Shown: positions 16,214 to 24,566, counted from the stretch's first letter. The stretch: 32,349 nt of DNA from an uncultured Kangiellaceae bacterium (GCA_905479925.1 CAJQOL010000010.1:1-32349); one strand, 5' to 3'. Notes: a model not told the origin generated them from the sequence alone. Made by a program: numbers and translations.

Positions 16214-16807
16214 ATGAGCGACAATTCACTACAAAAATCCACTATTCGCCGACAGGTGCGAACTAATAGAATAAACATTCCTGCCGCAACAAGACAAAAA
16301 GCCGAACTAGCGCTTACTCACCAGCTTAAAGAAAACCCATTGTTTAAGGCTAGCAAACGAATAGCCTGCTTCTTATCCTTTGATGGCGAAATAGGCACAC
16401 AGACTATCATTAGTGAAAGTTTGTCGCTTGGTAAACAGGTTTACCTACCAAAATTGCGGCCATCTAAACCTAATCGGTTATGGTTTATGCCTTACACAAC
16501 AGACTCTGCTATGAGTAATAATCGTTTTGGTATACCAGAGGTCGATTTACTACCAAATCATGCGACGGCATTATCCACTATTGATCTAGTCTTACTGCCT
16601 CTAGTAGCATTTGACCGTAGCGGTAATCGATTAGGGATGGGAGGAGGATTTTATGACGCTACTTTTGCACATTTACGAGAGTATTCCCAGCGTCCTAAAT
16701 TTATAGGTTTAGCTTACCAACAGCAACATGTTGAACCGCTGCCGAGTGATCCTTGGGATTTGCCTCTAGATGGCGTCTGCACGGAACAAAACTTCTATCA
16801 TTTTTAG
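16214..16807 (+). CDS. ygfA: 5-formyltetrahydrofolate cyclo-ligase
   Basis: This 197-residue protein of the 5-FCL family converts 5-formyl-THF to 5,10-methenyl-THF with ATP in the cytoplasm. Conserved features are the N-terminal 'KSTIRRQVRTNR' basic segment, 'KRIACFLSFDGEIGT' (residues about 51-65), 'VYLPKLRP', and the ATP-binding signature 'DRSGNRLGMGGGFYDATF' near 136-153. Length matches the family. It begins about 40 nt after the 6S RNA terminal stem, the conserved ssrS-ygfA arrangement in which the mRNA is usually made by read-through from the 6S promoter. It converges with the lipoprotein gene at 16841. It is named fau in some genomes. Confidence 0.95.
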   Translation: MSDNSLQKSTIRRQVRTNRINIPAATRQKAELALTHQLKENPLFKASKRIACFLSFDGEIGTQTIISESLSLGKQVYLPKLRPSKPNRLWFMPYTTDSAMSNNRFGIPEVDLLPNHATALSTIDLVLLPLVAFDRSGNRLGMGGGFYDATFAHLREYSQRPKFIGLAYQQQHVEPLPSDPWDLPLDGVCTEQNFYHF

Positions 16808-16811
16808 CGCC

Positions 16812-16827
16812 GGCTTATTAATAAGCC
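16812..16827. repeat. 16-bp perfect palindrome between convergent genes
   Basis: GGCTTATTAATAAGCC is a perfect inverted repeat 5 bp after the ygfA stop and 14 bp before the opposing lipoprotein stop. It could fold as a short hairpin in both transcripts. No T run follows, so it is not a convincing intrinsic terminator. Confidence 0.4.
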
Positions 16828-16840
16828 CAGTCGCAACCAA

Positions 16841-17359
16841 CTATTCCTTTTTATTGCTTGGGTTATTGTTTTCAGCGGGTTCTGACGTATTTCCGCTATT
16901 TTCGGGATTCGCCAAGTTTTCATTGAGCATTGTTTGTATATTATCGCTGTTATATTGATGTGCCAGAATCTTGAACTGGGGGTTTTCTTCATTTTTGATC
17001 AAGGTAATCGATTCATTAGCTGTGCCTTTTTCAAAATCAGTCTGATAGGTATACATCACCATAGTACCTGAAATTTCTTCAGTAGAAACCGAGTGCTGTA
17101 TTTTCCATGATAGCTGTTCATAGCTTTGCAGGTCACCATGCGCAGCATCTACCAACAACTTAATGTTGTCCCATTCCTGTTGATTAGTTGCTTGCTTAAA
17201 ATGGGTGGAATAAAATTGGTCGGGTCCAGCGTCCTTGGTCTTAATTCGCGTATCAAAGTAGCTTTTCATCATTAGATCCGCTTCCTTAATATCATCAGAC
17301 ACCCCACAACCAACAACTAAAGTAGCGGCGCATAATATAAGTAGAATTCGAGCTTTCAA
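16841..17359 (-). CDS. hypothetical lipoprotein, TTG start
   Basis: The 172-residue precursor begins at a TTG with an AAAGGGA Shine-Dalgarno 7 nt upstream; the first in-frame ATG comes after the signal peptide, so TTG is the likely start. The lipobox is VVGC (C18) in 'LILCAATLVVGCGVSDD'. The mature part has one compact region (about 25-140) with 'FKQATNQQEWDNIKLLVDAA' and 'VMYTYQTDFEKGTANESITL', which suggests a small alpha+beta fold of the DUF4019 or NTF2-like sort, but I do not recognise it firmly. A low-complexity tail rich in Asn, Pro and Glu follows (about 145-172). Residue +2 is Gly. Function unknown. Confidence 0.7.
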   Translation of the reverse strand: MKARILLILCAATLVVGCGVSDDIKEADLMMKSYFDTRIKTKDAGPDQFYSTHFKQATNQQEWDNIKLLVDAAHGDLQSYEQLSWKIQHSVSTEEISGTMVMYTYQTDFEKGTANESITLIKNEENPQFKILAHQYNSDNIQTMLNENLANPENSGNTSEPAENNNPSNKKE

Positions 17360-17429
17360 TCTATTATCCCTTTTGAATGATGTTTATCGCTTCTGGTAAC
17401 GTACAGCCAGAAAAAGTCATACCCCTAAA

Positions 17430-17460
17430 AATAAAAAAGCCCTCGACATAACGAAGGCTT
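17430..17460 (-). terminator. intrinsic terminator of the 42-residue peptide gene
   Basis: Read on the minus strand, AAGCCTTCG and CGAGGGCTT form a 9-bp stem (one G-T wobble) around a 6-nt loop, followed by TTTTATTTTT. It lies 66 bp after the stop of the small gene at 17526, on the same strand, and before the lipoprotein gene at 17359. Confidence 0.8.
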
Positions 17461-17525
17461 AGATACTGGATACTTAAATATTCCATTTTACTACTTGGTA
17501 GTCATTCAACCATGACTCTTGCTTG

Positions 17526-17654
17526 TTATTTAGTACTGGTAATTTGTCTTTCTGGTTGAGCGTCCGCGGCGTTAACACCACTAAAACTCGAAAAAACCAT
17601 ACCTAGTCCCAATAACGCAGCCAGTACAACTAATATATCTGGTTTACGTTTCAT
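17526..17654 (-). CDS. 42-residue secreted or membrane peptide, unknown function
   Basis: A short ORF encodes MKRKPDILVVLAALLGLGMV followed by FSSFSGVNAADAQPERQITSTK. It has a basic N terminus, one hydrophobic segment (about residues 7-25), and a hydrophilic tail after an 'NAADA' stretch that could be a signal peptidase site. Support for a real gene is threefold: a strong GGAG element 7 nt before the ATG, an intrinsic terminator 66 bp after the stop, and a 14-bp palindrome in the leader. It may be a single-pass membrane micropeptide or a peptide released to the periplasm; neither can be decided here. It diverges from rpiA. No family is recognised. Confidence 0.75.
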   Translation of the reverse strand: MKRKPDILVVLAALLGLGMVFSSFSGVNAADAQPERQITSTK

Positions 17655-17960
17655 TTTGGTTCTCCAATTTCGCACCATTTAAATGGTTGCTCTTTTTATT
17701 ATTAGCTGGAGTCCTTAGCTTTACATTACTATCCTTGTGTCTATCTTGACATAAGCCAAACGCGATAGAACGAGCAACCTTACACCTATTATAAGTCTGG
17801 ATCAATCTTGCGCTGCAATATAAAGCGTTTTTTTAACACAGTTCACATAAATAGTTCCGTTTAATTCACTTTTTGAATTCACTTGCAGAACGACAGGCAT
17901 GATTTACGCCCAATTTCATGGTTTAATAGCCCTATTATTTGATTAAGAAACATAGTTGAG
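17655..17960. other. 306-bp divergent intergenic region
   Basis: This gap separates the 42-residue peptide gene (minus) from rpiA (plus). It must hold both promoters, but no pair of strong -35/-10 hexamers stands out. It contains the ACCATTTAAATGGT palindrome near the peptide gene. No further ORF, tRNA or repeat was seen. Confidence 0.6.
17674..17687. promoter_or_regulatory. 14-bp perfect palindrome upstream of the small peptide gene
   Basis: ACCATTTAAATGGT is perfectly symmetrical and sits 20 bp upstream of the ATG of the peptide gene, just before its Shine-Dalgarno. It could be an operator for a dimeric repressor or a leader hairpin; the sequence does not decide. Confidence 0.4.
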
Positions 17961-18617
17961 ATGGATAAACAAACACAACTGAAAATAGAAGCGGCGAAAG
18001 CAGCACTTAAATACATTCAAGATGATGAAATCATTGGCATTGGCACTGGTTCAACGGTTAATTGTTTTATTGACTTACTTGAGGAGCATAAGCATCGAAT
18101 AAAAGGGGCAGTCTCCAGCTCGGTTGCTTCAACAAAAAAGCTTGAAGCGCTAGGCATTGAAGTTATCGATTTGAATGATGCTGCGGATATTCCGGTTTAC
18201 GTTGACGGCGCCGATGAGTCCAATCACTCGTTAGAGTTGATTAAAGGCGGTGGAGGAGCGCTAAGTAGGGAAAAAATTATTGCCGCCGTTGCTGACAAGT
18301 TTGTCTGTATAGCGGATGAGTCTAAATACGTTAAAACCCTCGGTGAGTTTCCTTTACCCGTTGAAGTGCTGCCAATGGCGCGAAGTTATGTGGCAAGGGA
18401 GTTAGTCAAGCTAGGTGGTGACCCTGTTTATCGAAACGGTTTTGTAACGGACAATGGCAATGTTATTTTGGACGTACATAACCTAGAGATAACCCAAGCA
18501 AAAATACTAGAGTCTAAAATCAACCAAATAACTGGAGTGGTAACTAACGGCTTATTTGCGCAACGAGCGGCGGATCATCTGATTTTAGCAACTGAGAACG
18601 GCATTAAGGAATATTAG
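17961..18617 (+). CDS. rpiA: ribose-5-phosphate isomerase A
   Basis: This 218-residue cytoplasmic enzyme of the non-oxidative pentose phosphate pathway interconverts ribose 5-phosphate and ribulose 5-phosphate. The phosphate loop '[13 protein letters not shown]' is at about 26-38. The active-site segment 'VDGADESN' provides D82 and D85, and '[12 protein letters not shown]' provides K95 and the catalytic base E104; these correspond to D81, D84, K94 and E103 of E. coli RpiA. Length (219 in E. coli) is full. The start lacks a strong Shine-Dalgarno. It follows ygfA/6S as in related genomes, and ends in a strong bidirectional terminator. Confidence 0.97.
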   Translation: MDKQTQLKIEAAKAALKYIQDDEIIGIGTGSTVNCFIDLLEEHKHRIKGAVSSSVASTKKLEALGIEVIDLNDAADIPVYVDGADESNHSLELIKGGGGALSREKIIAAVADKFVCIADESKYVKTLGEFPLPVEVLPMARSYVARELVKLGGDPVYRNGFVTDNGNVILDVHNLEITQAKILESKINQITGVVTNGLFAQRAADHLILATENGIKEY

Positions 18618-18649
18618 TTACTAACGTTTTTGAGCGTTTAAATTAAACT

Positions 18650-18687
18650 CCAATAAAAAAGCGGGCTATGGCCCGCTTTTTTATTGG
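18650..18687. terminator. bidirectional intrinsic terminator between rpiA and the peroxidase gene
   Basis: A 17-bp perfect stem with a 4-nt loop: GCGGGC (18661-18666), loop TATG, GCCCGC (18671-18676), flanked by A6 on the left and T6 on the right. It therefore works as a GC stem plus U tract in both directions, ending rpiA (plus) and the cytochrome peroxidase gene (minus). Confidence 0.93.
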
Positions 18688-18710
18688 ATGAAAACTAAGT
18701 AACTGTCGAG

Positions 18711-20261
18711 TTACAAGTAATCACCATTTTCATCAACCCCATTTAGTCTCATAGTGTCTGGATTTGAGTCACTTGCATCAGGGATCCATTTACTTAGACA
18801 AGCACGATCTTCAACACAGGGATCGGTTAGCGCGTTAAGGAATTCAACTAACTGAGCGACTTGTGTATCGGTCAATGTCACATTCTGTAGGCTTGGTAAT
18901 CCAGCCTCACGGTTTGCAACTAATTGATCAACTGCTTTTTGCGTGTTCTCAACCATATCAACCGCCTGAATGTTTGGCGCCAATTGATTGAAGTCGTAGT
19001 TATCAAGAGCCGACTGAGGATTAAGGTGATGTCTTACAACCGCTTCTAGCGACGTATAACCACCCGCGTGACCCCAAGGACCAGTCGCCGTTGTATTGAT
19101 TAACGATGGCGTTCTGAAAGCGTACATATCAGCAGCGTCAGCAGTTTCTCTGAATCGACCGAAGTCATCATTACCTTCAGGGCCATTGCCTTTACCACGC
19201 CCAATTTGAGGCATTGCAACAACATGGAAACCTTCATCGGTAAAGAAATCACCAGTATGGCAAGATGCGCAATCAGCGCCACCTTCTTCAACGGATTTAA
19301 AGAATAACTGCGCGCCTAACTGTGCTGCTAAATTAATCGCATTATCGTCACCTTCAACGAAAGCTTTCCAAGGTGTATTAACGAAAACCTGTGAGTTCTC
19401 ATAATCAGCAATTGCTGCGGTAATATTGTCAAAAGTTATCAGCTCTTCCGCTGTACCTTCAGGGTCTTCAAGACCTTCTCTAAATTCCTCAAGCCAATCA
19501 TTAACTGGTATAGCTCCCCCTAAAGGATCGCCGTAACCACCGAGTCTTTGCTGTAAATTTTCTCTAACTTCGGCATTAGTTATTCCGTCGAAATTACCAA
19601 AATCTTTCATTTCTTCAGGAGAAGTTACCGGGAAACGAGCTTGAGCAGCTGCGAAGTTAGCACCCGCATTTGGATCAGCAACACCTAAAGCTGTTTCAGG
19701 TGTTCTTATGCCTTCTCCGTCATTACCAGAAGCGCCAGCAGTTCCTGAGATACTCTCAATTCGACCGTCATGAAATAACGCTTTGTCCCACATTGCCAAG
19801 TTAAAGGTTGTTGGTGCATTTCTTGGAACCGTCGGTCCGCCGTCAAAATGCTCACCAGATCCGCTATGTAAACGACCAGGTCCTAACAAATCAACCATTT
19901 CAGCATCAACGCCAATAGGTAATGATAAGTCGTCCCCGCCACCCAATGAAGGATGATGACAGGTTACACAGGCTGCATCCATATCTCCGCCTAATGCTTT
20001 AGTGAAGAATAACTTCATACCCAACTGGGCACGAGGCTCATCAATACTCGGCAAATCTCTATCCGTTGATGGATCTCCGGTTAAATTTAGGTCGGCAATA
20101 ACTGCTCTTAGCTTAGTCGCTTCAGAAACAGCGACAGGTGGCTCATCTATTTCAGGGGTATCGTTGCTATCGCTGCTACACCCCACAAATGCTATGGCAA
20201 TTCCAATAGCGGTCGCTATTGTTTTCATGCTCCTTAATAAATCATTCTTCCGATTTTTCAT
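18711..20261 (-). CDS. di-heme cytochrome c peroxidase family lipoprotein
   Basis: This 516-residue protein carries two heme c sites, CVTCH (98-102) and CASCH (331-335), the spacing of the bacterial CcpA/MauG family. Other family blocks are 'RNAPTTFNLAMWDKALFHDG' (about 147-166), with the 'LFHDGR' element, and 'WGHAGGYTSLEAVVRHHLNP' late in the protein. The N terminus is a lipoprotein signal with a Cys at 28 (AIAFVGC). The mature protein would be anchored at the periplasmic face, where it could reduce peroxide with electrons from a cytochrome or oxidise another substrate. AAAGGAG 7 nt before the ATG fixes the start. It is longer than CcpA of Pseudomonas (about 350 residues) because of extended loops, so a specialised MauG-like role is possible. 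It is on the same strand as the redox two-component genes, 163 bp downstream. Confidence 0.88.
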   Translation of the reverse strand: MKNRKNDLLRSMKTIATAIGIAIAFVGCSSDSNDTPEIDEPPVAVSEATKLRAVIADLNLTGDPSTDRDLPSIDEPRAQLGMKLFFTKALGGDMDAACVTCHHPSLGGGDDLSLPIGVDAEMVDLLGPGRLHSGSGEHFDGGPTVPRNAPTTFNLAMWDKALFHDGRIESISGTAGASGNDGEGIRTPETALGVADPNAGANFAAAQARFPVTSPEEMKDFGNFDGITNAEVRENLQQRLGGYGDPLGGAIPVNDWLEEFREGLEDPEGTAEELITFDNITAAIADYENSQVFVNTPWKAFVEGDDNAINLAAQLGAQLFFKSVEEGGADCASCHTGDFFTDEGFHVVAMPQIGRGKGNGPEGNDDFGRFRETADAADMYAFRTPSLINTTATGPWGHAGGYTSLEAVVRHHLNPQSALDNYDFNQLAPNIQAVDMVENTQKAVDQLVANREAGLPSLQNVTLTDTQVAQLVEFLNALTDPCVEDRACLSKWIPDASDSNPDTMRLNGVDENGDYL

Positions 20262-20424
20262 TCAACTGCTCCTTTAAATGGCTAATAACTTGTTAATTCT
20301 TATACACTTACATAAAGTAGGTTTATTTTGCAAATGGTAGTAACATTTTCTTTTTTTTCCACTCTAATAGATATTTGCTTTCGTAAATTTAACTCGTAGC
20401 GTGATATTTTGTCCAGTAAATTAT

Positions 20425-20958
20425 TTACGATCGGGCCGGTTTTTTGGCTAATTTTCGCTGTAAAGTCCGCCGATGCATACCTAGCGCCCGAGCGGACGCA
20501 GAAACATTTCCATCGTTATCTTTAAGTACTTTTTGAATATGCTCCCACTCCAAACGGTCTACGGACATTGGCTTGTCGTTAATAGGCGTATCAACACCAC
20601 TACCGTCATTATTTATATGGGTTAGGATCTCTCTTGCCGTCACCGGTTTAGCTAAGTAATCATCAGCGCCTAATTTTATGGCCTGTACAGCCGTTGAAAT
20701 ACTGGCAAACCCTGTCAGTAGCAGTAAATAACAACCTGAGTTTCGTTGACGTATTGACTCAATCCAACGAAGACCAGAGTCCTCTTCCAATTTCAGGTCT
20801 AATAACACCGTCAAATCAACGGCCTGTTCTATTGATATCAGAGCCTCTACGGGACTAGCAAAATGTTCAACCAAGAAGCCTAAACGCTGGAAACTCCTAG
20901 CAAGAACATCCCTATAAACATTGTCATCATCAATGATAATAATGGTTTGCTGACTCAA
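20425..20958 (-). CDS. RegA/PrrA/RoxR-type response regulator
   Basis: This 177-residue protein has a receiver domain (about 1-115) with the acidic pair D11-D12, phospho-acceptor D54 in 'VLLDLKLEEDSG', and K104 in 'YLAKPVTARE'. A Fis-type helix-turn-helix follows at about 135-172 ('NVSASARALGMHRRTLQRKL'). There is no sigma54 AAA domain between them. This receiver plus Fis-HTH layout, with the conserved ARALGMHRRTLQRKL helix, is the hallmark of the RegA/PrrA/ActR/RoxR redox regulators, which respond to the respiratory state. Its ATG overlaps the stop of the kinase gene by 4 bp (20955-20958), so the two are translationally coupled. Likely targets (respiratory genes) are inferred from the family. 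Confidence 0.92.
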   Translation of the reverse strand: MSQQTIIIIDDDNVYRDVLARSFQRLGFLVEHFASPVEALISIEQAVDLTVLLDLKLEEDSGLRWIESIRQRNSGCYLLLLTGFASISTAVQAIKLGADDYLAKPVTAREILTHINNDGSGVDTPINDKPMSVDRLEWEHIQKVLKDNDGNVSASARALGMHRRTLQRKLAKKPARS

Positions 20959-22265
20959 TCGTTCACTCCTGACACATTTGGCAAGGTTACCCGAGTAATC
21001 GTTTCGTCTTGAGGGCTGCGGCTTATTTCGATACTTCCTCCAATTCTTTCAATGCTAACGTTCGATAAAAACATGCCCCACCCTAAACCATTAGCTTTGT
21101 CTGAATCTTGAATCTTGGAACCCAGCGAATCAGTACCATCTTTGGCAAGGCCTTTTCCATAATCTATGATCTCTATGACGGTATTATTATCATCACAATC
21201 TACTACCATTTTTATTTTATGGTAGCCGTTTTCAACGCTCGCATCCGCAGCATTGTCCATTAGATTCATTAAAGCTTGCTCTAAGCTAATGCTGATTCGA
21301 TAAGGTTCGTCGGACGGTTGCTTCTTCCACTCTTTAATCAATTTTATGCTGGGGCGATAGACTAACCAGTTTTCCGCTACACCTTCTAATTGCTGGGCGA
21401 TGCTGTTGGTTGGTTGGGATGGGTCTAGTTCATTTTTTGCGATTTGCTCATCTTGAAGAAGTTGGCGTTTGGCATTTTGGCTTTTATCCTGCAAACCCCT
21501 AATAATTTTTTTACAGGCAGATATTTGGCCAGATAATAAAGTCATGTCGCTCTTAACCTCGTCAGACAGCGCCATTTGTTTTAAATCATCAATGACAATT
21601 GCCATGGTCGACAAAGGCGTTCCTAACTCATGGGCAGCGCTTGCCGCCATAATGCCCAGACCCAAAATTTGTTCATCTTGTAATTGTTTCTCTCGCAATA
21701 ACTGTAACTGTTTTTCCTGCCTAAGCATGGCGTAACGAGTTAGCAAGCCAAATACCGCTATTAAAACCACTGACAATACAAAGTTGACCCACATGCCCGC
21801 TAGATGAAGGTGGAACGAGCCTAATGGACTAGCTTCTCCTAGTTCCAGTGGTCGTTGGTATAAATTTAACAACGAGTAAAGGGCCAGCTCTAAAGCTGAA
21901 ATCATCAACAAAAAACGTGGTTTGAGCATAAACGAACCCAGCGCTACATACAGTAACAATAGATAGGTAAACGGGTTATTAGCCCCACCCGTGTAATAGA
22001 CTAACGCTGCGAGTATTAACGAATCTAATGCGATTTGCGCAGCCAATGGCAAGTGACCGAACCGTCGGTCACCGTTAACCATTTGAATACAGTAAAATTG
22101 TAGTAGCAGTTCAAAACCAATAATCAGGCTTAACTCAATGACCGGAAAGCGAATATCGAGATAAAAAATAGCAAAGGTAATCATCGCGGTCTGCCCCAGA
22201 AGGGCTACTAGACGAACGCGATTCAGAATGCGTATATTTTCTCTATTAGTTGAACTTGAAGCCAT
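20955..22265 (-). CDS. RegB/PrrB/RoxS-type redox sensor histidine kinase
   Basis: This 436-residue kinase has six hydrophobic segments in residues about 18-180 and carries the quinone-binding redox box GGANNPF (93-99), characteristic of RegB. The H-box is 'ASAAHELGTPLSTMAIVIDD' with phospho-accepting H212. C251 in 'ISACKKIIRGLQ' lies where RegB has its redox-active cysteine in the dimerisation helix. The ATPase domain has 'NLMDNAADAS' (N box), 'IEIIDYGKGL' (G1) and 'GWGMFLSN' (G2). In RegB homologues, oxidised ubiquinone and cysteine oxidation turn the kinase off. Both sensing features are intact, so redox sensing is a well-based inference. It is divergent from the copper receptor gene, with 173 bp between them. 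Confidence 0.93.
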   Translation of the reverse strand: MASSSTNRENIRILNRVRLVALLGQTAMITFAIFYLDIRFPVIELSLIIGFELLLQFYCIQMVNGDRRFGHLPLAAQIALDSLILAALVYYTGGANNPFTYLLLLYVALGSFMLKPRFLLMISALELALYSLLNLYQRPLELGEASPLGSFHLHLAGMWVNFVLSVVLIAVFGLLTRYAMLRQEKQLQLLREKQLQDEQILGLGIMAASAAHELGTPLSTMAIVIDDLKQMALSDEVKSDMTLLSGQISACKKIIRGLQDKSQNAKRQLLQDEQIAKNELDPSQPTNSIAQQLEGVAENWLVYRPSIKLIKEWKKQPSDEPYRISISLEQALMNLMDNAADASVENGYHKIKMVVDCDDNNTVIEIIDYGKGLAKDGTDSLGSKIQDSDKANGLGWGMFLSNVSIERIGGSIEISRSPQDETITRVTLPNVSGVND

Positions 22266-22344
22266 AATTATTGGTATCGACTAACGGTTCCGAATGATTA
22301 AATCTTATGTATCAGAAAGATTGCTCATTTTATCAACATTTGGA

Positions 22345-22372
22345 GTCGCTTTGCACTGCGACAATTAGTCAC
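22345..22372. promoter_or_regulatory. cluster of three GTCGC/GCGAC-type half-sites (candidate RegA-family box)
   Basis: GTCGC (22345-22349), GCGAC (22358-22362) and GTCAC (22368-22372) lie in alternating orientation. The last two form the imperfect dyad TGCGACAATTAGTCACA (22357-22373). RegA/PrrA-family sites are built of GCGRC/GYCGC half-sites with variable spacing, and this cluster lies between the RegB-like kinase and the copper receptor gene. This is pattern recognition only. Confidence 0.4.
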
Positions 22373-22438
22373 ATGTAACTCGCCTAGTTAAACAGCTATG
22401 ATGCCGATTTACTCAACAAATTCAATGGATATGACCGC

Positions 22439-24490
22439 ATGGCACGCCTTCTTCGCCCACTATTTTTTGCACTAATCGCAACATCCTCCTTTTCGATATC
22501 TGTTTTTGCGGAAGAGAAACAGAACAACCATCAAGTACTTATGGTAACTGGCTCACCCATTCAGAAGAGTATTGAAGGCTCGAGCGACCCCCTAGGTGAA
22601 TTTGACAATGAAGCCATTATTGATGCCGGGGACTTGTTAACCCGTATCGCTGGATTTTCCGCCATACGAGCAGGTGGCCATGCGATCGATCCGGTGCTAC
22701 GTGGCCAAAGCCAAACTCGAATAAATTTACTCCACCAAGGAGCATTCCTGCACGGCGCTGGCCCTAACCGTATGGATTCGCCAGGCTCTTATACAGAACC
22801 TTTCGGGTGGGATGAACTGCAAATAATTAAGGGTGTTGAAACCTTGGTATATGGCTCCGGAGGCCCAGCGGGAATCCTTAATTTCAAACGTTATCGTCCG
22901 CAACTAAATGCAAATTCTATTGGCGGAAAAGTAATGGCAGCCTATTCCGGCGATTATTTTAAACTTGGCGCCGACCTTAGTACGGGAAATGAAGATGGCT
23001 ATTTTCGACTAATTAGCCAACACCTTGACCAAGACAATTATAAGGACGGCGGCGGTGATATCACTAGAACGGCCTTTGTAACCACCTCAAATACATTAGT
23101 CGCTGGTTATACACCAAGTCAACAGACAGAGTTTAGGTTAACCTTAATGGCCAACCGAGGAGAAGATGCTCTTTTTGCCGGTACAATGATGGATGGACCT
23201 CAAACCGATATGGACGCAATGCAACTGATGTGGTTGGACGGCGATCAGTCCTCAAACGACTACAGTGAGTATCAATTTTACTGGAACAAAGCCCATCACA
23301 TTATGGACAACTACTCCTTAAGAACTCAAACCGCCCCGATGCGCATGCTTACCAATGCTCGCTCCAAAACTAAGGGTGCAAAGTGGTTAAAACGCTGGAA
23401 AAGCGACGCCGTAATTTGGCAAATGGCAGCAGATTGGCAACGTGTAGAGCGACAAGCCGGACGGTTTATGGGAATGATGGGCACTCCAGAAATGATTCAA
23501 TCAAGAATTTAGCCGAACAATTCACTGGATATAAAGGGCGTGGCAGTGGAAGCGGAATACCGCATGAGTAACCAGCAGCGCCTGAAATCTGGAATTCGCT
23601 ACGATTATATCAATGCTGACTTTGAGAGCGCCGACACTGTGGATAATCTAGCGTTCTATCAGTCGTATTACGACTCGGTTCCTAGTAGCGTCTCTGAAAA
23701 AAATATCAGTGCATTCACCCGCTATTATAAGCAAACCAAAAACTCTCTTTACTGGGTAGGTTTAAGCAGCACGTTCAGGACTGCGGATGCAACCGAAAGA
23801 TATGTTGCTGCGAGAAACAACACGGCTATGATGCGATGGGTCGGCAATCCTGATATTCAGCCAGAACAGCACAACCAAATTGAGTTCGGTGCAAAGTGGA
23901 ACTTTGCAAGCGGCTGGCACGAACTTTCTATTTATCGTGATCAGGTCAATGACTTCATCCTGCGCGACCGTGCCCGCAATCAACCTTCAATAACACAAAT
24001 GGATATGGCGACCGTTTATCGAAATGTTGACGCGACATTACAAGGATTTGAATGGGCGCTTAGTACTTCGCTTACAGAAAATTGGGAGTTTTACACTAAC
24101 TTAGCCTATGTTAAAGGCGAGCGTGAAGATGGTTACGCTTTATATCAAATTCCACCGGTTGAAGGTGTTTTTAAATTAAGCTATCAAGGTCATCAAATAG
24201 ATTACCAAATAGGCATAAAGTGGGCATTGTCTCAAAATGATGTAGATGACAATATGATGACCGGTAGCGCGCTTGATAGTGGAAAAAGCGATAGCTGGGT
24301 AGCTACCAACTTTAAACTCAATTATCAGTTACAAAATGACTGGAAGTTTGCTGTTGGCGTCAACAACCTCTTTAACGAAACATACGCTTATCATGTCAGT
24401 AGAGCCAATTTAGACCCTTTTAACCCAGAGCCAACGCTGGTTAACGAACCGGGCCGTCAGTTTAGGATGTCAGTGATGAAGAACTTCTAG
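22439..24490 (+). pseudogene. TonB-dependent copper receptor (OprC/NosA type), interrupted by in-frame TAG
   Basis: The frame 22439-24490 would encode 683 residues but has a TAG at codon 358 (23510-23512); the same frame stays open afterwards to the normal C-terminal Phe, so this is a point nonsense change, not a frameshift. A signal peptide (about 1-24) is followed by the plug ('DAGDLLTRIAGFSAIRAGG', 'GPNRMDSPGSYTEPFGWDEL', 'IIKGVETLVYGSGGPAGILN') and a Met-rich barrel ('GTMMDGPQTDMDAM', 'RFMGMMGTPEM'). The pattern matches OprC. OprC binds copper through CxxxM and HxM; here the first reads GPNRM (G108, M112), so the Cys is replaced by Gly, while H287-I-M289 is kept. The outer-membrane role would be copper import. 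It may be a pseudogene, a sequencing error, or read through. Confidence 0.85.
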
Positions 24491-24512
24491 CTAAAAATGA
24501 CTAAAACATCAC

Positions 24513-24566
24513 AGCTGCTGAGAAGCACACCGAAAGCTGCTGAGACTGGGGTTAGAGCTGGGGTTA
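24513..24566. repeat. short degenerate direct repeats downstream of the receptor gene
   Basis: AGCTGCTGAGA occurs at 24513-24523 and 24535-24545 (22-bp period), followed by CTGGGGTTA at 24546-24554 and 24558-24566 (12-bp period). They lie in the 157 bp convergent gap between the receptor and symporter genes. No ORF fits; no clear terminator was seen. Confidence 0.45.

Noticed and set aside
23510-23512. Pyrrolysine at the amber codon
   Set aside because: Pyrrolysine in bacteria is rare and needs pylT/pylS, none of which is visible; a nonsense change or error is simpler.
23383-23571. A 62-codon frame bridging the two halves of the copper receptor gene
   Set aside because: It is in another frame, has no receptor-like sequence, and the two halves are already in the same frame across a single TAG, so no frameshift is needed.
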